Made by a program: the position numbers and the translations under genes
DNA from: Deltaproteobacteria bacterium
GTDB lineage: Bacteria > Bdellovibrionota_F > JAHFAK01
NCBI GenBank assembly: GCA_023250585.1
Contig: JAHFAK010000045.1
Span: 5,949 to 16,535, forward strand
Reading direction: 5' to 3'
Length of the DNA: 10,587 nucleotides
Notes under the pieces: generated by a model
Databases searched by the model: none
The model's input: only the letters and a program-made list of their open reading frames with translations
What the model was told of the DNA's origin: nothing
Part shown: one piece after another, positions 1 through 6,797 of the stretch
Layout: every line of letters starts with the position of its first letter
Position numbering within the stretch: the first letter of the stretch is position 1

Positions 1-1100
1 CCAACCGAAATTCGTATTAATGAATCAGAAATGCCTACTTTTTCCCTTTCTTCTTTTGGAATTGATGCATGAGTCATAAGCGCTGGATGCTCGATGAGCG
101 ATTCCACTCCCCCCAAGCTTTCAGCAACATTGAGTTCCTTTAAATTTTTTAAAAATGTTTTTGCTGTTTCAAGATTTCCACCCAATTCAAATGAAAACGT
201 ACCGCTATATCCTCTCATTTGTTTTTTGGCGAGTGAATGCTGTGGATGACTTTCTAAACCTGGATGATACACCTTTTGAACTTTCTTATGCTTCTCCAAA
301 TACGTAGCAACTTTCATTGCATTTTGCTGATGCCGATCCATTCTAAGAGCCAATGTTTTCAAACCTCGTAAGAGCAAATAACTATCAAAAGGAGACAGAA
401 TTGCTCCCATCGCATTTTGATTAAACTTGAGTCGTTCAAAAAGATTATCATCCGAAACCATGAGCGCACCGCCCAAAGAATCGCTATGTCCATTTAAATA
501 TTTGGTCGTGCTATGCATAACTACATGAGCACCAAGATCAAGCGGATTTTGGAAATAGGGACTCATAAAAGTATTATCAACGACTACCATAATTTTTTTT
601 TGCCGGGCAATCTCTGTAATTGCTCTAATATCGCAGAGTTTCATGAGGGGATTTGTTGGGGTTTCGAGCCATATCAGCTTTGTTGCACCGGTAATATGAG
701 TTTCAACGTTAGCTGTGTTTCGCGCATCTACATAGCTAACAGATACCCCGAGTTGTTTTTTAAAAAGATTCTCAAACAATCGCCTACAGCCACCATATAC
801 ATCATCAAAAACAATCACATGATCATTTGGCCGTAACAACGTTAGACACAACGTTGTTTCCGCCGCAAGCCCTGAAGCAAAAGCTAATCCGTAACGGGCA
901 TTTTCTAAGGCTGCTAAGCGTTTTTCTAATGCATTTCTCGTTGGATTACCTGATCGTGAATACTCATATCCCTTGGTTGGCTTATCAACTTCTTTTCGTG
1001 CAAAGGTACTCGATAAATGGATGGGAATTACAACGTCGCCCGTTCCATCAGTAACATTAGGTTCTTCACCGATACGAATCAGTTTTGTTTCAAATTTCAT
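1..1100 (-). CDS. Cystathionine gamma-lyase / gamma-synthase family PLP enzyme, 3' end cut by window edge
   Basis: This gene encodes a PLP enzyme of the Cys/Met-metabolism family (fold type I), and about 366 residues lie in the window. The start is the ATG at 1100-1098, with AAAGG six bases upstream. Visible family motifs are YEYSRSGNPTR (Tyr and Arg contacting PLP phosphate), FASGLAAE, DDVYGG, ETPTNP, VDNTF, and HSTTKYLNGHSD with the Schiff-base lysine at residue 200. The C-terminal SLGGVESLIEHPALMTHAS and GISDSLIRISVG stretches follow, so only about 10-15 residues should be missing. The gene overlaps the upstream cystathionine beta-synthase-like gene by 4 bp (ATGA), which suggests translational coupling. 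That partner favours the lyase role (cystathionine to cysteine, 2-oxobutyrate and ammonia) over gamma-synthase, but the two cannot be separated safely by sequence. The protein is cytosolic and no catalytic residue appears lost. Confidence 0.93.
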   Translation of the reverse strand, partial: MKFETKLIRIGEEPNVTDGTGDVVIPIHLSSTFARKEVDKPTKGYEYSRSGNPTRNALEKRLAALENARYGLAFASGLAAETTLCLTLLRPNDHVIVFDDVYGGCRRLFENLFKKQLGVSVSYVDARNTANVETHITGATKLIWLETPTNPLMKLCDIRAITEIARQKKIMVVVDNTFMSPYFQNPLDLGAHVVMHSTTKYLNGHSDSLGGALMVSDDNLFERLKFNQNAMGAILSPFDSYLLLRGLKTLALRMDRHQQNAMKVATYLEKHKKVQKVYHPGLESHPQHSLAKKQMRGYSGTFSFELGGNLETAKTFLKNLKELNVAESLGGVESLIEHPALMTHASIPKEEREKVGISDSLIRISV

Positions 1101-2080
1101 ATATGACCTTTCTCTTTCATCCATTCGTCGTTATACATTTTGCTTAAATATCTCGTTCCCGAATCAGGAAAAATGGTAACAACGACTTTTGAAGCATCGA
1201 GTTTTTCTGAAACCTCTAACGTACCTAAAAGAGCAGAGCCACTTGAACCTCCTGCAAAAATGCCCTCTTCTCGCGCAAGTTTGCGTGCAGCAAGAAATGA
1301 ATCTCGATCATTTATCTGAATAATGTCATCCATTACCGTAAAATCAATTGCACCAACGAGAAAATCCTCTCCAATACCTTCAACTTGATACACATGAGGT
1401 TTCACCATTTTTTTGGTTTTAAAATAATCGTAAAAAATTGATCCCTTTGGATCTACACCGATAATTTTAATCTGAGGATTTTGTTCTTTTAAATATTTTC
1501 CTATCCCACTTAATGTTCCACCAGTACCAATACCAGCGATGAGGTAGTCAATTTTTCCATTACACTGTTTCCAAATTTCAGGTCCTGTTGTTTTGTAATG
1601 CGCAAGAGGATTCATCGGATTATTATATTGATTAACATAGAAAGAATTAGGTGTCTCACGCGCGATACGCCGCGCAGTTTCATAATAGCTTCGAGGATCA
1701 TCATGGGGCACATCTGTTGGTGTTACGACAACCGTAGCGCCATAGGCTTTTAAGAGATCTATCTTTTCTTGGCTCATTTTATCAGCAATGGTAAAAATCG
1801 CCTTATACCCTTTGACGGCTGCAATCATAGCTAATCCAAGTCCAGTGTTTCCCGATGTATTCTCAATAATTGTCCCGCCTTTTTTTAAAATTCCTTTTCG
1901 TTCAGCATCTTCAATCATATAAAGAGCCATACGATCTTTAATACTTCCGCCGGGATTCATGTATTCAAGCTTTGCATATACGGCAGGCTTCACCCCTTGG
2001 ACAACTTTTTGTAATCTCACAAGAGGCGTATTCCCAATAGCTTCTAAGATAGTATTCTTTTTTATACTAATATCGTTCAC
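1097..2080 (-). CDS. cbs: Cystathionine beta-synthase-like (cysteine synthase family) PLP enzyme
   Basis: This is a fold-type II PLP enzyme expected to condense homocysteine with serine (or O-acetylserine) to give cystathionine. Motifs in order are GNTPLVRL, NPGGSIKDR with the PLP lysine (residue 48 from the GTG start), NTSGNTG phosphate/substrate loop, NPLAHY, GTGGTLSGIGKYLK, VEGIGEDF and GGSSGSAL. The VEGIG..DF and NPLAHY..T stretches resemble CBS more than CysK. It lacks the N-terminal haem region and the C-terminal regulatory CBS-domain pair, as do many bacterial forms. I chose GTG at 2080-2078 (327 residues) over the ATG at 2119 (340 residues). The ATG directly abuts a TGCTATAAT promoter element and would lie upstream of the mRNA start, whereas the GTG has GGAGGG four bases upstream. 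The stop overlaps the next gene's start, forming a reverse transsulfuration operon. O-acetylserine sulfhydrylase activity remains possible. Confidence 0.9.
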   Translation of the reverse strand: MNDISIKKNTILEAIGNTPLVRLQKVVQGVKPAVYAKLEYMNPGGSIKDRMALYMIEDAERKGILKKGGTIIENTSGNTGLGLAMIAAVKGYKAIFTIADKMSQEKIDLLKAYGATVVVTPTDVPHDDPRSYYETARRIARETPNSFYVNQYNNPMNPLAHYKTTGPEIWKQCNGKIDYLIAGIGTGGTLSGIGKYLKEQNPQIKIIGVDPKGSIFYDYFKTKKMVKPHVYQVEGIGEDFLVGAIDFTVMDDIIQINDRDSFLAARKLAREEGIFAGGSSGSALLGTLEVSEKLDASKVVVTIFPDSGTRYLSKMYNDEWMKEKGHI

Positions 2081-2090
2081 TGCACCCTCC
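2078..2090 (-). promoter_or_regulatory. Shine-Dalgarno plus GTG start that decides the cbs start
   Basis: Read on the minus strand, GGAGGG (2090-2085) is followed by TGCA and then GTG (2080-2078). This is close to ideal SD spacing. The upstream ATG at 2119-2117 has no SD. Confidence 0.7.
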
Positions 2091-2097
2091 ATAGTAT

Positions 2098-2124
2098 TTG
2101 ACAGGGTAGTAATTTTCATATTAT
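2098..2124 (+). promoter_or_regulatory. Candidate pyrF promoter, overlapping the divergent cbs promoter
   Basis: TTGACA (2098-2103) is a perfect -35. TATTAT (2119-2124) is a 5/6 match to the -10 at a short 15-bp spacing. The two divergent -10 boxes occupy nearly the same bases, so the promoters probably compete. The predicted transcript starts near 2131, only about 15 nt before the pyrF ATG, and that leader has no SD. Confidence 0.45.
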
Positions 2125-2128
2125 AGCA
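2120..2128 (-). promoter_or_regulatory. Extended -10 promoter of the cbs operon
   Basis: The minus strand reads TGCTATAAT, an extended -10 (TGn) joined to a consensus TATAAT at 2125-2120. Transcription should start near 2113, giving a leader of about 33 nt to the GTG start. There is no good -35 at 17 bp, as expected for an extended -10 promoter. The same 9-mer heads the epimerase gene at 6604-6596. Confidence 0.6.
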
Positions 2129-2145
2129 AAATTATCAATACAATT

Positions 2146-2859
2146 ATGAAAACAAAAAAAGATCTTATACATATCTCTAAAAGTATTATTGTCGCCTGTG
2201 ATACTGACTTGGATCTCTATAAAAAAATTCTTCATGAAACCCATGATATTCCAGGCATTAGCGCCTATAAAGTCGGAGTAGAACTTGGATTGCGCTATGG
2301 ATTACCTGAAGTAGTTAGCATTGCAAAAGATATAACTGACAAACCAATTATATATGATCATCAAAAAGCATGTACCGATATTCCTGAAATGGGACACAAA
2401 TTTGTAAAAGTTTGTAAAGAAGCGGGTCTCGATGCAATTATATATTTTCCGTTGTCAGGACCGCAAAGCCAAAAAGAATGGATTGAAGCGGCACGAGATC
2501 AAGACATGACAGTACTTCTCGGCGGCTACATGTCCCATCCTCAATTTCTCGTTTCTGAAGGTGGATATATTCATGATGAACGGGTCATTAATCTTTATAA
2601 TCTTGCCTATGAAATGGGAATTCGTGATTTTATTATTCCATCGACAAAGCTACACCTTTTTTCAAATCTTCCCTTCGCACAAAAAGATACCAAGCTAAAT
2701 TATTATCTGACGGGATTAATTTTGCAGGGAGGAAAAATACAAGAAGTTGACACACTTTTAAAGGAAAGATACCACTGCATTATAGGTCGTGCAATTTACG
2801 GTTCTGACAATATCATTCGAGAAATTTCACTCAAGCTTCTGGAAGAATTTCATTGCTAA
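2146..2859 (+). CDS. pyrF: Orotidine 5'-phosphate decarboxylase-family protein, variant active-site spacing
   Basis: At 237 residues this has the length of OMP decarboxylase, which converts OMP to UMP in the last step of de novo pyrimidine synthesis. It shows the beta1 segment IIVACDTD (D19), YKVGVELG with Lys42, a D71-H-Q-K74-A-C-T-D78-I-P catalytic segment, LQGGKIQEV, and the phosphate-binding IIGRAIYG with Arg215. Canonical enzymes have D-x-K-x-x-D. Here the charged residues are spaced D-x-x-K-x-x-x-D, a form I associate with archaeal and candidate-phylum homologues (from memory). It is therefore an OMPDC-suprafamily (HUMPS) TIM barrel, most likely PyrF, though substrate identity is not proven. 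The ATG at 2146 has no SD, so the message is nearly leaderless. The gene is divergent from the cbs operon, and no obvious terminator follows it. Confidence 0.82.
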   Translation: MKTKKDLIHISKSIIVACDTDLDLYKKILHETHDIPGISAYKVGVELGLRYGLPEVVSIAKDITDKPIIYDHQKACTDIPEMGHKFVKVCKEAGLDAIIYFPLSGPQSQKEWIEAARDQDMTVLLGGYMSHPQFLVSEGGYIHDERVINLYNLAYEMGIRDFIIPSTKLHLFSNLPFAQKDTKLNYYLTGLILQGGKIQEVDTLLKERYHCIIGRAIYGSDNIIREISLKLLEEFHC

Positions 2860-2864
2860 CTCAC

Positions 2865-2893
2865 TTGACTCACTTCATTGGTACGTTTACAAT
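2865..2893 (+). promoter_or_regulatory. Sigma-70-type promoter of the DUF3015/DUF4105 gene pair
   Basis: TTGACT (2865-2870), a 17-bp spacer, then TACAAT (2888-2893): 5/6 matches in both boxes at ideal spacing. Transcription should start near 2900, leaving about 35 nt before the ATG, with a strong SD (TAAGGAGG, 2921-2928). Confidence 0.65.
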
Positions 2894-2934
2894 TTTCTTA
2901 TTAAAAATTAACCATTTATGTAAGGAGGCCTCTC

Positions 2935-3420
2935 ATGAAAAATTTATTTGTAAAGCTTGGAAGTACCTGCTTTATTTTATGCACTATTTTGTCTGTACAC
3001 GCTCATGCAGGAAAATATGGAACTGCAGGTTGTGGTCTTGGCTCAATGCTTTTTGAAAATAAAGAAGGCATGGTACAAATTCTCGCTGCAACAACCAATG
3101 GAACTTTTGGTAGTCAAACATTTGGTATTACCAGTGGAACAAGTAATTGCGATGGAACAAATATGGGGGAAGCAACCTCACGAGTATTTATCGAAACAAA
3201 TCGCGAAGCAATCGCCAAAGAGATAGCTAAAGGACAAGGTGAAACAATCAGTAGCTTAACCGAATTAGCAGGCTGTATTGATCCAACTCTTGTTGGATCA
3301 ACATTACAACAATCTTTCACTTCAATTTTTCCAAACACCTCAGTAAGTGATGCAACGGTAAGCTCATCAATTGTACAAATTCTTGCTGAACATAATGAAC
3401 TCTCATGTAAAAATTTATAA
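2935..3420 (+). CDS. Exported DUF3015 family protein
   Basis: A 161-residue secreted protein. Residues 1-25 form a Sec signal peptide (Lys-containing n-region, hydrophobic core to Ser20, AHA cleavage site before Gly26). The mature part begins with GKYGTAGCGLGSMLFENKEG and continues to AATTNGTFGSQTFGITSGTSNC. I recognise this glycine/threonine-rich N-terminal region as DUF3015. Four cysteines (C33, C72, C114, C158) in the exported part could form two disulfides. The function of the family is unknown to me. A strong SD (TAAGGAGG, 6 nt spacing) and a good promoter suggest high expression. The DUF4105 gene starts 5 bp after its stop, so the two are probably co-transcribed and may act together in the envelope. 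Family recognition is firm; any role is inference. Confidence 0.9.
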   Translation: MKNLFVKLGSTCFILCTILSVHAHAGKYGTAGCGLGSMLFENKEGMVQILAATTNGTFGSQTFGITSGTSNCDGTNMGEATSRVFIETNREAIAKEIAKGQGETISSLTELAGCIDPTLVGSTLQQSFTSIFPNTSVSDATVSSSIVQILAEHNELSCKNL

Positions 3421-3425
3421 TTCCT

Positions 3426-5354
3426 TTGAATAAACCTATCATTTTTTTATTCTCATTATTATGTCTTTTCCCCCCAGATGTGTTAAGCAATCAAACTGAA
3501 AAAAATAATTCAATTGAAAAATTTATTGAAAGAGCTGTCACACAAAAACTCTATCTTGACCCTCAATGGATTAAGCTGGGCCATTACCAAAAAACAATGT
3601 TTGGAGATTGGAAGAGTCAAGCTGATGGAGAAAACTTTTTTCTTTCTCATCAGGGGAAGAATGATCCAAAAATTGAACTTGAAAAAACACTGAGAGGATT
3701 TTTTCAAGAAGCTTCTGACGTGGCTGATGATCATCCTATCTGTAGATTTCCTGCGCGCTTTCTTTGGCTGAATAACAAACTTTCAATTGACCCAAACTTA
3801 CTACCAAGGACAACATGTCCAGATCTTAGAAAGTTTTTAAAAGAACTCAATGCTCAATCAGTTACATTAGTATTCTCATCGTATTACTTAAATAATCCTT
3901 CTTCGGCTTTTGGACATACGTTGTTACGCATTAATAAAACTCCTCGAAGTGAGTCTGATAAACATCATGAGTTGCTCGACTATGGAATCAATTACGCAGC
4001 AGTTCCCGACACATATTTTGCGCCAATTTATGCATTTAAAGGCCTGACAGGTTTTTTTAAAGGAACCTTTCAGCGCATTCCTTATTATTATAAAGTTAGA
4101 GAATACAATGACTTTGAATCACGTGACTTATGGGAATATGACTTAGCGCTTACTCCTCAGCAACTACTTATGCTGACTCTCCATCTCTGGGAGCTTGGGC
4201 ATACGTATTTTGATTATTTTTATCTTACTGAAAATTGTTCTTATCACATTTTAAGCCTTATAGAAGTTGCAAATCCTGAACTTAAACTGACTGAAACCCT
4301 TAAATTTCCTGTCATACCTGCGGATACAGTCAAAGCTTTGTTTAACCAGCCGAACCTCATAGCAGATATCCATTATCGTCCATCGCTTCGTACACAATTT
4401 TTAGAACGAATTAAAAAAATTGATGAAAATAAAAAATCGTTTGTTGTGAAGCTTGCAAAAAATCCGGATCTTTCTTTGCCTTCATCTATATCTGAGCAAG
4501 AAAAAATAGAGATACTCGATGCAAGCCTTGATTTGGTTGATTTTCAATATGCAGAAGAATTACTCAAAAAGCCTGAGGGAAAAGGACAAAAAAATAAATA
4601 TGAGCTTATGAAAAAAAGAGCTGCTCTATTAAAGCCATCCAAACCATTGGCACTGAAGCCTCCAAAAAATAAGATGATTCATAATGGCCACGGCTCATGG
4701 AGAATAGGCACTGGCTATGGTTACGAAAATATAGATAAAAATTTTATTGCTCTCGACTTGCGCTTATCCCTGCATGATCTTGTTGATCCGGTTGAAGGAT
4801 ATTCTGATTTTTTTCAACTTGAATTTTTTAATACTCGTATGCGCTTATTTATTGAAAATAAAAATGTTGAGCTAACAGAATTAGATTTGGTGCATATTGT
4901 CTCACTCACTCCGCTCAGTCCTTTTGATCTTAGTCCATCATGGAAGTTTTCACTTGGCACTCGAACACTATACGATGGAAGCTGTAATGCATGTATGGCG
5001 GGAGTTACAGAATTAGGCGGGGGAGCTACAATGGCATTTTTTGATAATGCCATTATTACTTTTGTTCTTTTGGATACTACACTTCTTGGTTCCCCTGAAT
5101 TTCATGAATTTGGAGATCTTCCTCTACGTGCAGGATTTGGATCTTTTGGAGGGCTACGTTTTCGAATCAATGATAGCCTTATTTTACTTATCAAAGGAGA
5201 AAGTCTTTTCTTTCCTACACAAGACAAGAATCATATATGGAAGGTGCAACCAGTACTTCGATGGGAATTTATGAAGAATATAGCTTTTAATCTTGAAGGA
5301 AAAAAATCAAATACTGAATGGGAGGGACGAGCCCTCTTCTATTATTACTTTTAG
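3426..5354 (+). CDS. DUF4105 (Lnb N-terminal-like) periplasmic protein with C-terminal beta-barrel-like region
   Basis: This is a 642-residue envelope protein. The start is TTG at 3426: an in-frame stop at 3408 leaves no ATG or GTG ahead of the signal peptide (MNKPIIFLFSLLCLFPPDVLS). No clear SD exists, so translation is probably coupled to the DUF3015 gene that ends 5 bp upstream. The central region, about residues 145-330, carries the DUF4105 hallmarks SSYYLNNPSSAFGHTLLRI and TENCSYH. The His of FGHT and the Cys of ENCS are candidate catalytic residues of a papain/NlpC-like fold (inference). Residues about 420-642 alternate hydrophobic and polar residues, are rich in glycine and aromatics, and end in YYYF, an outer-membrane barrel-type C-terminal Phe. 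I recall some databases linking this family to Lnb, a lipoprotein N-acyltransferase; I cannot confirm that for this protein. The gene ends inside the left arm of the hairpin at 5353. Confidence 0.87.
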   Translation: MNKPIIFLFSLLCLFPPDVLSNQTEKNNSIEKFIERAVTQKLYLDPQWIKLGHYQKTMFGDWKSQADGENFFLSHQGKNDPKIELEKTLRGFFQEASDVADDHPICRFPARFLWLNNKLSIDPNLLPRTTCPDLRKFLKELNAQSVTLVFSSYYLNNPSSAFGHTLLRINKTPRSESDKHHELLDYGINYAAVPDTYFAPIYAFKGLTGFFKGTFQRIPYYYKVREYNDFESRDLWEYDLALTPQQLLMLTLHLWELGHTYFDYFYLTENCSYHILSLIEVANPELKLTETLKFPVIPADTVKALFNQPNLIADIHYRPSLRTQFLERIKKIDENKKSFVVKLAKNPDLSLPSSISEQEKIEILDASLDLVDFQYAEELLKKPEGKGQKNKYELMKKRAALLKPSKPLALKPPKNKMIHNGHGSWRIGTGYGYENIDKNFIALDLRLSLHDLVDPVEGYSDFFQLEFFNTRMRLFIENKNVELTELDLVHIVSLTPLSPFDLSPSWKFSLGTRTLYDGSCNACMAGVTELGGGATMAFFDNAIITFVLLDTTLLGSPEFHEFGDLPLRAGFGSFGGLRFRINDSLILLIKGESLFFPTQDKNHIWKVQPVLRWEFMKNIAFNLEGKKSNTEWEGRALFYYYF

Positions 5355-5478
5355 GAACCTTTCAAAAAGGCCCATCTGCATCGTTGCACGCAAAACCACA
5401 ATCCTCACATACTACCCGAGTATGCTCCGGTTGCGGCTTTGCATGCGCCTCGCATCTGGACCTTTTTGAGAGGTTCCT
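5353..5478. terminator. Large imperfect hairpin between convergent genes, likely bidirectional terminator
   Basis: The outer arms 5353-5374 and 5457-5478 match at 20 of 22 positions (AGGAACCTyTCAAAAAGGyC core). A second matching block, GCAyGCAAArCCrCAAy, lies further in with only transition differences. The hairpin closes on CATACT (5408-5413), loop ACCCG, and AGTATG (5419-5424). AAAAAGG on one side and CCTTTTT on the other flank the GC-rich inner part, the form expected of a terminator working in both directions. The left arm includes the last two bases of the DUF4105 stop codon, and the epimerase gene ends 28 bp beyond the right arm. The 'CCATCTGC...GATGCG' design resembles a gene-end palindrome I recall from deltaproteobacterial genomes. 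Confidence 0.8.
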
Positions 5479-5505
5479 TGAAATACGAGTTTTTCAGAAA
5501 GTCCT

Positions 5506-6588
5506 TTAATCTTTAAACGGCGGCAGCCACTTATTCTCTCGGTACCAATCAAGTGTTTGAGCCAAAGAATATTTTATTGATTTGTGTTTAATGACGTAGC
5601 CTGCTTTTTTTATATCATCGATTGAAAATACTCGATCACCAAAAAAATACGAATAAAACTCTTTATGAAGTTTGGGATAAAAATCTCTTTTTAAATCATA
5701 TTTTTCTACGATTCTTTTCCAAAATCGTACCACAAAAAAACTCAAAACTCCTGCGGAAAGGCAATTGGGAAGAGCAAGTAAAATAGAAGAAACAAGATTT
5801 AAGAAAAATTTTGAGATTGGAAGCGTGCAACATGGTTTAATTCCAAAATTCTTTAATAAAAGTTCTACTATTGTTCCCATCTCAATTACTTCTTCTTCAG
5901 CGATATTGAAAATTTTATTGTAGGTTCTTTCATTAAGAAGCGAAAACACTACAGAGCCGGCAACATCTTCCACATGAACTAAGGTAACTTTTGTGCCTCC
6001 AGTAAAATAAGGAAGTTTTTTAACACCCAAATATCGTAATACACAGGGCACTGAAAACAAGATTGCGGCGACATATGCACTTCTCGGACCATAGAGCATA
6101 GAAGGACGAATAATTGTCCATTGTATTTTATCTCTATCGTGATGATTATGAATAACCTCTTCAGCTTGAAGCTTACTCCACGCATAATTATTTTTTGGAT
6201 TCTTAGGATGATCAATACCAGCGGGGATATATTTCAATGCGCCATAAATATCGCATGATGAAATGTGAATAAATTGTGCTACTTTATTTTCAATCGCCGC
6301 TTCGAAAATATTTTTTGTTCCGATTACATTCACTTGATAGAGTCGTTCTTTACTCACCGACAAATCAAAAATTGCAGCACAGTGAACAATAACATCAATA
6401 TTTTTTGTAATTTCTGTCAGGCGATTTTTATCAAGTAAATCCGCTTTATAAAACTGAATGTCGGGTAGATGTTCTTTTTTGTCGATTGTATCAGTTGCAA
6501 CAACAGTATACCCCTTTTGTCGAGCTTCATTAATAATATATGAAGCTAAAAAACCATTTGCTCCCGTAATGAGTATTCTTTTATTCAT
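5506..6588 (-). CDS. NAD(P)-dependent epimerase/dehydratase (extended SDR, 3-beta-HSD-like)
   Basis: An extended short-chain dehydrogenase/reductase of 360 residues from the ATG at 6588-6586. Residues 1-18 hold the Rossmann motif ILITGANGFLAS, and Asp33 ends beta2, suggesting NAD preference. HCAAIFD, the catalytic ISSCDIYG and the YAWSK (Tyr135, Lys139) dyad follow, then RPSMLYGPR and HVEDVA. Residues about 255-292 are unusually hydrophobic and could anchor the protein to a membrane, as in 3-beta-hydroxysteroid dehydrogenase/sterol decarboxylase-like SDRs. The substrate (nucleotide sugar or a lipid/isoprenoid) cannot be read from the sequence. An ATG 12 codons further up (6624) is rejected because it coincides with the -35 box. 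The predicted transcript starts at about the ATG, so the mRNA is probably leaderless. The gene stands alone between the hairpin at 5353-5478 and the palindromic element at 6645-6715. Confidence 0.88.
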   Translation of the reverse strand: MNKRILITGANGFLASYIINEARQKGYTVVATDTIDKKEHLPDIQFYKADLLDKNRLTEITKNIDVIVHCAAIFDLSVSKERLYQVNVIGTKNIFEAAIENKVAQFIHISSCDIYGALKYIPAGIDHPKNPKNNYAWSKLQAEEVIHNHHDRDKIQWTIIRPSMLYGPRSAYVAAILFSVPCVLRYLGVKKLPYFTGGTKVTLVHVEDVAGSVVFSLLNERTYNKIFNIAEEEVIEMGTIVELLLKNFGIKPCCTLPISKFFLNLVSSILLALPNCLSAGVLSFFVVRFWKRIVEKYDLKRDFYPKLHKEFYSYFFGDRVFSIDDIKKAGYVIKHKSIKYSLAQTLDWYRENKWLPPFKD

Positions 6589-6595
6589 ATGTTTT

Positions 6596-6624
6596 ATTAT
6601 AGCATATTTTACTAGAAGTAGCAA
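6596..6624 (-). promoter_or_regulatory. Extended -10 promoter of the epimerase gene
   Basis: On the minus strand: TTGCTA (6624-6619), 17 bp, then TATAAT (6601-6596) preceded by TGC. The expected transcription start lies at about 6588-6590, on or next to the ATG. Confidence 0.65.
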
Positions 6625-6644
6625 AAAAAATTTGGAAAGATTTT

Positions 6645-6715
6645 GTCATTCCCGCGAAGGCGGGAATCCAGAAATAAAGTTTACAAGGCTGGATCCCCGC
6701 TTCCGCGGGGATGAC
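6645..6715. repeat. REP/BIME-like palindromic pair (two inverted 27-bp arms)
   Basis: Two 27-bp arms, 6645-6671 and 6689-6715, lie in inverted orientation around a 17-bp AT-rich spacer and agree at 23 of 27 positions. Each arm also folds on itself: ATTCCCGC/GCGGGAAT (6648-6655 with 6660-6667) and ATCCCCGC/GCGGGGAT (6693-6700 with 6705-6712), with 4-nt loops. The arm type GTCATTCCCGCGAAGGCGGG is a very widespread bacterial repeat motif, similar to REP and Neisseria dRS3 sequences. Such elements are often mobilised in trans by REP-associated tyrosine transposases (RAYT); none is in this window. It sits between the divergent epimerase and PFK promoters and could also act as a hairpin in RNA. Confidence 0.85.
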
Positions 6716-6744
6716 TTTTCAAAAGTAAGTTCTACATTTATTGC

Positions 6745-6772
6745 TTGAAAAAGTAACCACAAAGAGTAGCAT
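6745..6772 (+). promoter_or_regulatory. Weak candidate promoter of the PFK gene
   Basis: TTGAAA (6745-6750), a 16-bp spacer and TAGCAT (6767-6772). The -10 is poor (4/6). Nothing better lies between the palindromic element and the SD (AGGAGG, 6787-6792). Confidence 0.35.
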
Positions 6773-6797
6773 AAAGAGCGAAAATTAGGAGGCTTCA

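Noticed and set aside
5318-5509. Plus-strand open frame with CSGCGFACASH, at first sight zinc-finger-like
   Set aside because: It is the translation of the large hairpin at 5353-5478 and overlaps the DUF4105 gene end; the cysteines come from palindrome sequence.
6589-6624. Twelve-codon N-terminal extension of the epimerase (MLLLVKYAIIKH)
   Set aside because: These codons contain the -35, spacer and -10 of its promoter, and the Rossmann fold begins right after the ATG at 6588.
6458-6748. Plus-strand open frame encoding 96 residues with HSREGGNPE...RLDPRFRGDDF
   Set aside because: The recognisable part is the translation of the REP-like palindromic pair, a spurious peptide commonly mis-annotated; the rest is antisense to the epimerase gene.
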